A DNA stretch of 12,764 bases from an uncultured Collinsella sp. (GCA_937937835.1 CALDBJ010000113.1:1-12764); one strand, 5' to 3'; counted from the stretch's first letter, positions 1 to 6,375 are shown. The notes: generated by a model from the letters alone, not told the origin. Numbers and translations: made by a program.

Positions 1-33
1 CGGGAACGGCCTGTCCGCCTAATGTGTTCGGCT

Positions 34-60
34 GAGATCGGAAATCAACCGAGCTTTTTT
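34..60 (+). terminator. Possible weak intrinsic terminator of a gene off the left edge
   Basis: A short imperfect stem (TCGG at 38-41 with CCGA at 49-52, plus outer pairs around one mismatch, loop AAATCAA) is followed directly by six T at 55-60. A + frame reading GNGLSA and stopping with TAA at 20-22 would be the tail of a gene ending just upstream, which fits a terminator here. The stem is weak and the coding tail is only six codons, so this is tentative. Confidence 0.3.
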
Positions 61-68
61 GACTACCA

Positions 69-116
69 TTCGCCCGATGATTTTTTAATCCCCGTCCCAG
101 AAAAATCATCGGCGAA
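69..116. repeat. Long inverted repeat next to the radical SAM stop codon
   Basis: The left arm (69-85) and right arm (101-116) are complementary over 16 bp with one extra C in the left arm; the innermost 12 bp (CCGATGATTTTT and its complement) are perfect. The loop is 15 bases. It begins four bases beyond the stop codon of the minus-strand radical SAM gene, the position expected of a terminator. The T and A runs lie inside the stem and no T tract follows on either strand, so it is not a textbook intrinsic terminator. Confidence 0.5.
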
Positions 117-120
117 CGCG

Positions 121-1059
121 CTACTTTGCGCTGGTGAGGACACCGGTGGTGTCGAACGCCGGGGTGAAGCTCTCGTCTACCGCTCCGCCCTCTTGCCAGA
201 ACATCGTCGTAAAGCCCAGGTCGTCGGCATGGTCGAGCACCTGCTCGTACTCCTCACGCGTCACGGCGCGCGCCAGATCGCCGCCCTGCTCGCGCATGAG
301 GGCATTGGGCGTGTATTGGTTCATGACCGAGATCGGCACATCGCCCACCGTCTGCCACACTAGGTCCAGTACGCGACACGAATCGTCCGCATGCCCCGGA
401 AGCACCAGGTGGCGCACGATCATACCGCGCTTCATAAGCCCGTCCTCGTCCACCAACTCTCCCCCGCGGCGATCGATCTCGCGCGCCATCTGCGCCAGGC
501 CCGACACGGCCACACGCGGGTAATCCTTTATATGAGAGAGCGACTGCGCAAGCCCCGCATCGGCATATTTAAAGTCGGTAAGCCACACATCGACCAGGTC
601 GCCCAGCGCCGCCACGGCACTCGCGCGCTCATAACCGCTTGTGTTGTAGACGATTGGGATGACCAGCCCGCGTGCCCGTGCCGCGGCAATCGCAGCCGGC
701 AGCAGGTGCGCATAGTGCGTCGCCGTCACCAAATTGATGTTGTTGGCACCCTGGTCCTGCAGTTCCAGCATAATCTCGACCAGGCGCTCAGGCGAAATCT
801 CAAGGCCAAAATTGCCGGTCGAGATCTCGTGGTTCTGGCAGTAGATACATTTAAGCGAGCAACCGCTAAAGAAGATCGTGCCCGAACCGGCCTCGCCCGA
901 GATAGGCGGCTCCTCCCACATATGAAGCGCCGCGCGGGCCACCCTGAGCGTGTCGTTAGCACCGCATACGCCGCGCGCGCCCTCATCGCGCGCCGCACCG
1001 CAACGGCGCGGACACAAATGGCAGGCGGGCGAAAAAAGTTCGGTCAACGACGTCGGCAT
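121..1059 (-). CDS. COG1313-family radical SAM protein (PflA/PflX-like)
   Basis: Predicted cytosolic iron-sulfur enzyme of 312 residues that cleaves S-adenosylmethionine to make a radical. The radical SAM cluster motif CxxxCxxC is visible as C67, C71 and C74 (GCSLKCIYCQN). An N-terminal four-cysteine set (C13, C16, C20, C32; CHLCPRRCG and GVCG) precedes it and is typical of COG1313, a family related to pyruvate formate-lyase activases whose substrate is unknown. The EEPPISG and GTIFFSGC stretches also match that family. I chose ATG at 1059 because GGAG lies about nine bases upstream; a TTG start at 1074 overlaps that ribosome binding site. It stands alone, divergent from the RNA gene at about 1210, with no formate-lyase-like partner in the window, so its target cannot be inferred. 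Confidence 0.9.
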   Translation of the reverse strand: MPTSLTELFSPACHLCPRRCGAARDEGARGVCGANDTLRVARAALHMWEEPPISGEAGSGTIFFSGCSLKCIYCQNHEISTGNFGLEISPERLVEIMLELQDQGANNINLVTATHYAHLLPAAIAAARARGLVIPIVYNTSGYERASAVAALGDLVDVWLTDFKYADAGLAQSLSHIKDYPRVAVSGLAQMAREIDRRGGELVDEDGLMKRGMIVRHLVLPGHADDSCRVLDLVWQTVGDVPISVMNQYTPNALMREQGGDLARAVTREEYEQVLDHADDLGFTTMFWQEGGAVDESFTPAFDTTGVLTSAK

Positions 1060-1142
1060 AAAAACATGCTCCAAAACAACGATTCAGCAGCTCAAACGTA
1101 AAGGGCCAGACCGCGTAGACGGCTCCGTCCCTAAGGCGCCGT

Positions 1143-1159
1143 AATCGTCCGACACGATT
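1143..1159. promoter_or_regulatory. Inverted repeat over the -10 region, candidate operator
   Basis: AATCGT (1143-1148) and ACGATT (1154-1159) form a perfect 6-bp inverted repeat with a 5-base spacer. It covers the putative -10 box and part of the spacer of the radical SAM promoter, a position where a bound repressor would block transcription. No regulator that would bind it is recognisable. Confidence 0.35.
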
Positions 1160-1172
1160 TTTGTAATGTCAA
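1144..1172 (-). promoter_or_regulatory. Promoter of the radical SAM gene
   Basis: On the minus strand a perfect TTGACA (1172-1167) is followed after 17 bases by GACGAT (1149-1144), which keeps the key A and final T of a -10 box. Transcription would start near 1137, giving a leader of roughly 78 bases before the ATG at 1059. The weak -10 box is overlapped by an inverted repeat at 1143-1159. Confidence 0.5.
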
Positions 1173-1197
1173 GACTGGAATCCACAAAGTGCCGCTT

Positions 1198-1203
1198 TAT
1201 GAT
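1198..1203 (+). promoter_or_regulatory. -10 box of the small RNA gene
   Basis: TATGAT matches the -10 consensus at five of six positions and would place the transcription start at about 1210, just before the 5' arm of the closing helix at 1213. The sequence 17 bases upstream (CTGGAA at 1175-1180) is a poor -35 match. Confidence 0.4.
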
Positions 1204-1209
1204 GTAGGT

Positions 1210-1380
1210 ATTCCGCCCCCCGCGGAGCAACTGGGTGAACCGTCGCGTTTATTTAGGGAGCCCACACAGTCGTACCTAGTACAGGTATCCTTCGTTGTTA
1301 AGGACGCTGGAACAGTCGATGAGGGCACCCACCTGTTTTAGGTGGGTTCATTTTCGTAACGTGGGGGGTGGTTTTCTTTT
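1210..1380 (+). ncRNA. Structured small RNA gene, class unproven (6S-like or raiA-like candidate)
   Basis: About 170 bases behave as an independent RNA gene. A -10 box (1198-1203) predicts a start near 1210. The 5' end (1213-1224, C-rich) pairs with the 3' end (1360-1371, G-rich) in an uninterrupted 12-bp helix with two G-U pairs, followed at once by TTTTCTTTT (1372-1380). Inside are an 8-bp hairpin at 1327-1347 (ACCCACCT with AGGTGGGT, loop GTTTT), TACCT/AGGTA (1273-1287) and TCCTT/AAGGA (1288-1304). TGAACC at 1235-1240 could pair with GGTTCA at 1345-1350, and TGGGTG at 1232-1237 could compete for CACCCA at 1326-1331. Closed ends, a hairpin in the 3' strand and the length recall 6S RNA, but I could not build a clean apical arm. 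The raiA RNA motif is another candidate. No open reading frame fits the strand. Confidence 0.65.
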
Positions 1381-1501
1381 GCCGAAAATCACCATTGCAA
1401 ATCCCGCCAATATTCCCAAAAGGCACCAGGCAGAGCCCCACTATCACCCCAATATCTGGTAAGCGCGTGATTATCGCCCCGTGCAATTCCTCACACCCTC
1501 C

Positions 1502-1530
1502 TTGGTCGAGTATCATGGGTCAGCTATACC
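1502..1530 (+). promoter_or_regulatory. Possible promoter of the glycosyltransferase gene
   Basis: TTGGTC (1502-1507) and TATACC (1525-1530) are separated by exactly 17 bases, giving a start near 1537. That would leave the ATG at 1540 leaderless but give the ATG at 1588 a leader of about 50 bases. Both hexamers are partial matches. Confidence 0.4.
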
Positions 1531-1587
1531 CTTTGCGGCATGGCATCCTTTGACCTTTTCCTTCGACGCTTGGCGGTTTATCGATTC

Positions 1588-2787
1588 ATGGCTTCCTCCA
1601 CGAGCTTCATACCGTACCTTTGCGTGGCAGTCGCGGCTTTTATCACGACCTTCCTTACGGTGCCCCTGGTCAAGCGCCTGGCAATCAAGCTCGACGCCGT
1701 CGACTATCCTTCCAAGCGCCGCATCAACACTAAGCCCATCCCGCGCATGGGTGGCACGGCGGTCTTTTTGGGCCTCGTCGTCGCCTGCATCGTGCAGATT
1801 CTAGGCACCTGGTACCTGGGCTGGCCGCCCGTTTTGGTGCCCCACCCACGTCTGCACATCAGCTACCCCATACTTGCGCTTTCTTTTACCGTCATCTTTG
1901 CGACCGGCGTGATCGACGACGTCTACCAGCTCAAGCCCAAGCAAAAACTGGCCGGCCAGGTCCTCGCCGCGCTCATCGCCTGCGTGGGCGGCCTAAAAAT
2001 CGGCGTCATCGTCAACCCGTTTGCCCCCGGCGAGATCATGCTCGGATGGCTCGCCTACCCCATTACCGTGATCTATCTGGTGGCATTCACCAACATCATT
2101 AACCTCATCGACGGCCTCGACGGCTTGGCCACGGGCATCTGCGGCATCGCGTCGTTCACCATGTTTTCGATGGCCGTTCTCTCGGGCCGCATCGACGCCG
2201 CCGCGCTCTCCATTGCGCTCTTTGGCGCCTGTCTGGCCTTTTTGCGCTACAACTTCAACCCCGCAAGCATCTTCTTGGGCGACTCGGGGTCGCTGCTTCT
2301 GGGCTTTGCGCTGGGCTCCATCTCGCTGCTCAACGTGAGCCGCACCGCGGCACTCACCTCGCTTATCATCCCGCTCATCGTTGCCGGCGTGCCTATCATC
2401 GACACGTTTAGCGCCATCGTGCGCCGCAAGCGCGCCCACATAAGCATCGGGCAGGCCGACAAGGGCCACATCCACCACCGCCTGATCCAAGAAGGCTACA
2501 ACCAAAAACAGGCTGTGCTGCTCATCTATGCCTGGTGCATTATGCTTTCGGCCGGCGCCGCCGCGATTAACCAGGTCGAGGTGCCCATGCGCGTGCTCAT
2601 CTTTACCGTGCTCGCCATTGGCTCGGCGGCCTTTGCCAAGCATCTACATCTGTTTGAGCCCGTGCTGCGCCACCATTACAACAAGCGCACGCACGAGGAC
2701 GAGCTCGTCACCCCCGACGACCCCGCCTTTCAGCAGGAGGAGCAGGCTGCCGAGGAGCGCAAAGAAGAGCGCCACCACAAGCTCTAG
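1588..2787 (+). CDS. Polyprenyl-phosphate N-acetylhexosamine-1-phosphate transferase (WecA/TagO, MraY superfamily)
   Basis: Polytopic membrane enzyme expected to move a sugar-1-phosphate, probably GlcNAc-1-P, from the UDP-sugar to undecaprenyl phosphate, starting a cell-wall glycopolymer or surface polysaccharide. Family motifs appear in order: PIPRMGG near residue 50, the DD pair D110-D111 (GVIDDVYQL), NLIDGLDG (172-179), FLGDSGS with D232, and HIHHRL (294-299), which marks the WecA/TagO branch rather than MraY proper. Hydrophobic segments fill most of the chain and a charged tail of about 40 residues ends it. The length is 399 residues from ATG 1588. ATG 1540 would add 16 residues; neither has a strong ribosome binding site, but family proteins usually start just before the first membrane helix, as here. 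The next gene is trpS, 170 bases downstream with its own ribosome binding site. Confidence 0.88.
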   Translation: MASSTSFIPYLCVAVAAFITTFLTVPLVKRLAIKLDAVDYPSKRRINTKPIPRMGGTAVFLGLVVACIVQILGTWYLGWPPVLVPHPRLHISYPILALSFTVIFATGVIDDVYQLKPKQKLAGQVLAALIACVGGLKIGVIVNPFAPGEIMLGWLAYPITVIYLVAFTNIINLIDGLDGLATGICGIASFTMFSMAVLSGRIDAAALSIALFGACLAFLRYNFNPASIFLGDSGSLLLGFALGSISLLNVSRTAALTSLIIPLIVAGVPIIDTFSAIVRRKRAHISIGQADKGHIHHRLIQEGYNQKQAVLLIYAWCIMLSAGAAAINQVEVPMRVLIFTVLAIGSAAFAKHLHLFEPVLRHHYNKRTHEDELVTPDDPAFQQEEQAAEERKEERHHKL

Positions 2788-2957
2788 GGCAAGCTGCCGA
2801 GGATATGCCAAGGCACCGTTAGCCAAGCGCGGCCGCGCCGCACCCATCGCACACGCCGCAGCACGCGCGTCCCTCTCCCGCCCCTCGCCTACTTACGCAC
2901 CGCCCCTCCAATAAACGCGCTATCATCTTGACCCATGAACATACGTTAGGAGCAATC

Positions 2958-4007
2958 ATGCCAAACGAGAACAGCTACGAAGTCGCGCTGCAAAAGAGCA
3001 ACGCCATTCGCGAGGGCCTGGCCAAGACGCCCGAGAAGTTCACCATGCTCACCGGCGACCGCCCCACCGGCCGTCTGCACCTGGGCCACTACTTCGGCAC
3101 CCTCAAGGGCCGTGTTGAGCTGCAGAACATGGGCGCCAAGACCAACGTGCTCATCGCCGACTACCAGGTCATCACTGACCGCGACACGACCGAGCACATC
3201 CAGGACAACGTGTACAACATGGTCATGGACTACCTTGCCTGCGGCATCGACCCCGACAAGACCATGATCTACGCGCACTCCGCCGTGCCCGCAGCCAACC
3301 AGCTCATGCTGCCGTTCCTGTCACTGGTGTCTGAGGCCGAGCTGGCGCGCAACCCCACGGTAAAGGCCGAGATGGAGGCCTCGGGCCACGAGCTCACCGG
3401 CCTTCTGCTCACCTACCCGGTGCACCAGGCCTGCGACATCCTGTTCTGCAAGGGCAACGTGGTGCCCGTCGGTCGCGACCAGCTACCGCACATCGAGCTT
3501 ACCCGCACCATCGCTCGCCGCTTTAACAACCGCTACGGCAAGGTGTTCCCCGAGGTCGAAGCGCTGCTGTCCGAGACCCCGCTGCTGCCGGGCCTGGACG
3601 GTCGCAAGATGAGCAAGAGCTACGGCAACGCCATCAACATCTCGATGACCGCCGAGGAAACGGCCAAACGCATCAAGAAGAGCCAGACCGACTCCGAGCG
3701 CATGATCACGTTCGATCCCGAGAACCGCCCCGGCGTGTCTGGCCTGCTTTCGACAGCCGCCATCTGCACCGGCCGTTCCGAAGTCGAGATTGCCGAGGAG
3801 ATTGGCATGGGCGGCTCCGGCCAGCTCAAGAAGTACGTGACCGAGGCCGTCAACGAGTACTTCGCACCGATCCGCGAGCGTCGCCAGCGCTACGAGAACG
3901 ATCTGGACTATGTGAAGGACGTCCTGCATGAGGGCAACCGTCGCGCCAACGAGATCGCCGAGCAGACCCTGGCCGAGGTTCAGGACGCCATGGGCATGGT
4001 GTACTAG
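2958..4007 (+). CDS. trpS: Tryptophan--tRNA ligase
   Basis: Class I aminoacyl-tRNA synthetase that activates tryptophan with ATP and charges tRNA-Trp in the cytosol. The HIGH-type signature is HLGH at 41-44, inside GDRPTGRLHLGH, and a perfect KMSKS lies at 217-221 (GRKMSKSYGN). The 349 residues match the usual length of the family. ATG 2958 is chosen because AGGAG lies six bases upstream; an in-frame TTG at 2928 would place the start inside the likely promoter, where TATCAT at 2921-2926 resembles a -10 box with no clear -35. The gene ends before a strong intrinsic terminator at 4041-4071, so it is probably a single-gene unit. No T-box element was recognised upstream; the 170-base gap is C-rich and shows no convincing terminator for the preceding gene. 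Confidence 0.96.
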   Translation: MPNENSYEVALQKSNAIREGLAKTPEKFTMLTGDRPTGRLHLGHYFGTLKGRVELQNMGAKTNVLIADYQVITDRDTTEHIQDNVYNMVMDYLACGIDPDKTMIYAHSAVPAANQLMLPFLSLVSEAELARNPTVKAEMEASGHELTGLLLTYPVHQACDILFCKGNVVPVGRDQLPHIELTRTIARRFNNRYGKVFPEVEALLSETPLLPGLDGRKMSKSYGNAINISMTAEETAKRIKKSQTDSERMITFDPENRPGVSGLLSTAAICTGRSEVEIAEEIGMGGSGQLKKYVTEAVNEYFAPIRERRQRYENDLDYVKDVLHEGNRRANEIAEQTLAEVQDAMGMVY

Positions 4008-4040
4008 ACCGATTTGCTGGCTTGAGCTTTCGATTGCTTT

Positions 4041-4071
4041 AGGGCGGGCGCTACGGCGTCCGCCTTTTTTT
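4041..4071 (+). terminator. Intrinsic terminator of trpS
   Basis: GGCGGGCGC (4043-4051) pairs with GCGTCCGCC (4056-4064) over nine bases with one G-U pair and a four-base loop, followed by seven T (4065-4071). It lies 36 bases past the trpS stop codon. Confidence 0.93.
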
Positions 4072-4118
4072 GGAGCCGGACCGCTTCGGCTCCGTCCATC
4101 ACACTCTCCCGACAAACA

Positions 4119-4160
4119 GGAACAGGCCCGCTGGCAGATAGTTGCCAGCGGGCCTGTTCC
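4119..4160. repeat. 18-bp perfect inverted repeat without T tract
   Basis: The arms 4119-4136 (starting GGAACAGGCCCG) and 4143-4160 are exactly complementary, with a six-base loop GATAGT. The stem is GC-rich. No T run follows on either strand and it lies more than 100 bases from the trpS stop and over 200 from the MGMT-like stop, so it is not an obvious terminator; it could be a REP-like element. Confidence 0.8.
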
Positions 4161-4336
4161 CGAAGTACACCGTTGAATCGCACAGAGGGGAGGGATGCGA
4201 ATCAAACTCAACAGGGCAGGCTTTTTCATCGCCTATTGCCTACTCCGTTGCTGAATACAATATAGTTCACCGTGGTTTACTTTGTAGCGTCAATATGCGC
4301 CGCCACACCTTCTCCATAAGTTAGCTACGGTAAACT

Positions 4337-4377
4337 AAAACCACCACGAAGGGGACAGGCACCTTTGTGGTGATTTT
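4337..4377. repeat. Dispersed hairpin repeat, copy A, probable terminator of the MGMT-like gene
   Basis: The arms 4337-4352 (AAAACCACCACGAAGG) and 4362-4377 pair over 16 bases with two differences, one of which is a G-U pair on the + strand. The loop region reads GGGGACAGGCACC on the + strand. It begins 14 bases past the stop codon of the minus-strand MGMT-like gene and runs into TTTT on that strand, so it can act as its terminator. Related copies lie at 4739-4782, 6329-6367 and 7271-7303. Confidence 0.8.
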
Positions 4378-4391
4378 GACGAAGCCCGCCA

Positions 4392-4712
4392 CTACAGCCC
4401 GGCAGGCCAACGACAGGCGGCCAGATCAACATGCATGGGATCGGCAAACGTCACGCCCTCCCCCATTAAGAGCTCGCGCTGAGCATCGGGGCCACCAAAG
4501 GCAAAGCCCTCACAGATACGGCCATCGGCAAACACCACGCGATGACAGGGAATTTTGCCAGGGCGCGGATTACTATGCAGGGCATACCCCACGTACCGCG
4601 CACTTCGTGGACGACCGGCAAGCAGCGCCACCTGGCCATACGTGGCGACCATCCCCTCGGGGATCTGCTCGACCACCTCGTACACCCGTTCAAAAAAGCC
4701 CTCAGACGCCAT
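4392..4712 (-). CDS. Single-domain MGMT-family protein (alkyltransferase-like)
   Basis: Small DNA-binding protein of 106 residues made only of the winged-helix domain of O6-alkylguanine-DNA alkyltransferases; the N-terminal domain of the full enzymes (about 165 residues or more) is absent. The active-site motif IPCHRVV is present with cysteine C56, as are TYGQ (24-27) and the conserved arginine R39 in SARYVG, which in this family helps flip the damaged base. Most well-known alkyltransferase-like (Atl/YbaZ) proteins have lost this cysteine, so this one may repair, or only recognise, alkylated guanine. ATG 4712 is preferred because AAGGGAG lies about seven bases upstream; the longer frame to 4751 would run into hairpin repeat B. 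Only 26 bases separate that repeat from the start, so transcription may come by read-through from degV or from within the repeat. Confidence 0.85.
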   Translation of the reverse strand: MASEGFFERVYEVVEQIPEGMVATYGQVALLAGRPRSARYVGYALHSNPRPGKIPCHRVVFADGRICEGFAFGGPDAQRELLMGEGVTFADPMHVDLAACRWPAGL

Positions 4713-4738
4713 TGCTCGCTCCCTTCCACCCGGAAAAG

Positions 4739-4782
4739 CATAAACCACCACAAAGGGCCTGTCCCCTTTGTGGTGGTTTATG
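4739..4782. repeat. Dispersed hairpin repeat, copy B, probable terminator of degV
   Basis: A 19-bp perfect stem: arms 4739-4757 and 4764-4782, six-base loop CCTGTC. It starts nine bases past the stop codon of the minus-strand degV gene. On the minus strand the loop side reads GGGGACAGG, so it is inverted relative to copies A and C. The stem ends in GGTTTATG on that strand, a short T run. Confidence 0.85.
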
Positions 4783-4791
4783 GCAGGTCGG

Positions 4792-5646
4792 TTAGTTAGC
4801 GGGCTGGAAGAAGGCTACGGCTACGGCGCCGGGGCCTACGTGGGTGCCGATGGTGGCGCCAATGGTGTGAACGGGCAGTTCGCCCTCGGTGTGACCAGCC
4901 CACAGTGCCGCGCTGTCCTCGATATACTTCTTGAGCACCGCATCCGAAAGACCCGTATAGCCGAGCGCCAGCGGCATGGAAAAGTCGATGCCGCCTGCCT
5001 TTTCGACCTTTTGGTTCAGCAGGTTGCGGCCGTTCTTGGAACCGCGCGCCTTACCCAGTTGCACGATCAGACCGTCCTCGACAGCCACCACGGGCTTTAC
5101 GTTGAGCAGCGTACCCACGGCGCCGGCCGCAGCAGACAGACGACCGCCGCGCACCAGGTACTCCAGCGTCTCGAGCAGGCCGATGACGACCACGCGGTCA
5201 CGGACGGCCTCGACGGCCGCCGCGATTTGGGCCGCACTACGGCCCTCGTCCACCAGGCGCAGGGCATACTCGACCAGGACGCGCTCACCCAGGGTGACGT
5301 TGTTGCTGTCTACCACGTACACGTCGCCGCCCGGCGCCTCGGCAAGTGCGGTACGGGCACTCTGATTGGTGCCTGATAGCTTAGCGCCCACGGTAATAAT
5401 CACAGCCTCATCGCCGGCTTCACGCGCCTCGGCAATCGCCTGCGAAAACGCGTACGGGTTGACCTGGCCGGTCTTGGGCAGCTCATCGCGCTCCACGAGC
5501 ATCTCGTAAAAGCGCTGGTGATCGATGTCGATGCCATCCATGTACACATCGGTGCCAAAGGTAACGGACAGCGGCAAAACGGCCAGTGCCGGGTGCTCCG
5601 CCGGCGACATATCGCTCGCGGAATCGGTAATAATACGAATGGACAT
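4792..5646 (-). CDS. DegV family fatty-acid-binding protein (FakB-like)
   Basis: Cytosolic protein of 284 residues, the usual DegV length. DegV/FakB proteins hold a fatty acid that the kinase FakA phosphorylates to acyl-phosphate for phospholipid synthesis; no FakA gene is in the window. Visible family features are the N-terminal TDSASD (7-12), PKTGQ near 57-61 in place of the common TSQ motif, the lipid-site serine in LSGTNQSA (S91), RGGRLS in the middle, and a C-terminal GTHVGPGAVAV with the conserved histidine. ATG 5646 is chosen for AAAGGA about seven bases upstream; a longer frame to 5694 has no such site. The MarR regulator lies 127 bases upstream on the same strand with no hairpin between, and hairpin B follows the stop codon. 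Confidence 0.93.
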   Translation of the reverse strand: MSIRIITDSASDMSPAEHPALAVLPLSVTFGTDVYMDGIDIDHQRFYEMLVERDELPKTGQVNPYAFSQAIAEAREAGDEAVIITVGAKLSGTNQSARTALAEAPGGDVYVVDSNNVTLGERVLVEYALRLVDEGRSAAQIAAAVEAVRDRVVVIGLLETLEYLVRGGRLSAAAGAVGTLLNVKPVVAVEDGLIVQLGKARGSKNGRNLLNQKVEKAGGIDFSMPLALGYTGLSDAVLKKYIEDSAALWAGHTEGELPVHTIGATIGTHVGPGAVAVAFFQPAN

Positions 5647-5733
5647 AGCGAATCCTTTCTTGCGCAGGTCCCGCGCAGAGATTTTTGACAGCAATGCCCC
5701 GGCACGGCATACGCGCTCAAACGGGACTATGCA

Positions 5734-5749
5734 GTTGTTAAGTTGTTAA
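5734..5749. promoter_or_regulatory. Tandem 8-bp repeat upstream of degV, candidate operator
   Basis: GTTGTTAA occurs twice in direct succession (5734-5741 and 5742-5749), about 90 bases upstream of the degV start and 24 bases beyond the marR stop codon. A related TTTGTTAA occurs at 6308-6315 upstream of marR. The shared motif could be a binding site of the MarR protein, but its tandem rather than palindromic layout is unusual for MarR sites. Confidence 0.3.
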
Positions 5750-5773
5750 TTGGAAGCAAATGCCTTGGCGGCC

Positions 5774-6223
5774 TTAGATCTCGCGCAGGGTGTTGAGAAT
5801 CGTGCGCAGCGACGCATACATCTGCTCGCGCTGCTCCACACCCATAGCCTTACCGGTGGTATCGAGCACCTCGCGAATGATGCGGTCCGCCTCGCTCATG
5901 CTCTCGCCGCCCAGAGCGGTCAGGCGCACCGGAGCACGATACTTAACGGCGGCATCGCCCGAATCATCGACCTCGACGTAGCCACCCTCCTCCAGATGCG
6001 CGAGCGTACGCGAGACGGCGGCGCGGGTCACGCCTGCCATGCGAGCCAGGTCGGCGCCAGTCAGGCCGTCCTTGCTGCGCTCAAGATAGTACAGGCACAT
6101 AACGTCGGAGCCCTTGAGACCCAGCCTTGCGCCCTCAGACGTCTTAATGCGCTGGATCTCCTTGTAGAGTCCGCTGATCAGTCCGACAAAGTCCTCGAAA
6201 CGTGTCTCGTCGCTCTGCTGCAT
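5774..6223 (-). CDS. MarR family transcriptional regulator
   Basis: Winged helix-turn-helix DNA-binding protein of 149 residues, the normal length for dimeric MarR regulators. The segment from about residue 56 to 85 (GLTGADLARMAGVTRAAVSR, then TLAHLEEGGYVE) is the helix-turn-helix with recognition helix, followed by the wing with D-S-G-D and a C-terminal helix that would form the dimer. ATG 6223 has AAAGGCGG about nine bases upstream. It lies upstream of degV in the same orientation. FabT, the MarR-type repressor of fatty acid synthesis in streptococci, has similar size, so a link to lipid metabolism is attractive, but this rests on the neighbour and not on the sequence. The ligand is unknown. 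Confidence 0.9.
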   Translation of the reverse strand: MQQSDETRFEDFVGLISGLYKEIQRIKTSEGARLGLKGSDVMCLYYLERSKDGLTGADLARMAGVTRAAVSRTLAHLEEGGYVEVDDSGDAAVKYRAPVRLTALGGESMSEADRIIREVLDTTGKAMGVEQREQMYASLRTILNTLREI

Positions 6224-6328
6224 GGGAGACGACCGCCTTTCGCTTGCATAATGCTAACGGGTAAACATCTTAGCCGTACTTGACGGCCGCCAGCCCTGCA
6301 CGCCCTATTTGTTAACCCATCAACATAA

Positions 6329-6367
6329 AAACCACCACAAAGGGGACAGGCACCTTTGTGGTGGTTT
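6329..6367. repeat. Dispersed hairpin repeat, copy C, probable terminator of the B3/B4 gene
   Basis: The arms 6329-6343 (AAACCACCACAAAGG) and 6353-6367 are a perfect 15-bp inverted repeat around GGACAGGCA. It starts eight bases past the stop codon of the B3/B4-domain gene and runs on the minus strand into five T. Its loop has the same orientation as copy A. Confidence 0.87.
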
Positions 6368-6375
6368 GGGGCGAG

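Larger units (their letters stand above)
4072..4391. other. Non-coding stretch between trpS and the MGMT-like gene
   Basis: This gap between two convergent genes holds an 18-bp perfect hairpin (4119-4160), a split inverted repeat (GTTTAC 4275-4280 and GTAGC 4284-4288 facing GCTAC 4324-4328 and GTAAAC 4330-4335) and one copy of the dispersed hairpin repeat (4337-4377). The part from about 4200 to 4340 is noticeably richer in A and T than its surroundings. The short frames here have no ribosome binding sites or recognisable domains, so I call no gene. Confidence 0.6.

Noticed and set aside
2..22. Possible C-terminal tail (GNGLSA, stop) of a + strand gene
   Set aside because: Only six codons are visible, which is too little to call a gene; noted only as context for the possible terminator.
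1298..1516. Minus-strand frame of 72 codons with a hydrophobic stretch (VGLCLVPFGNIGGI)
   Set aside because: No good ribosome binding site before the ATG, no recognised domain, and its end overlaps the small RNA gene and its T tract on the other strand.
4142..4324. 60-codon + frame in the trpS downstream gap
   Set aside because: It starts inside the hairpin arm at 4142, has no ribosome binding site and no recognisable domain.
4321..4340. TTAG...CTAA sequence resembling a DtxR/IdeR iron box
   Set aside because: Only the outer four bases on each side match; the inner positions do not fit and no iron gene follows.
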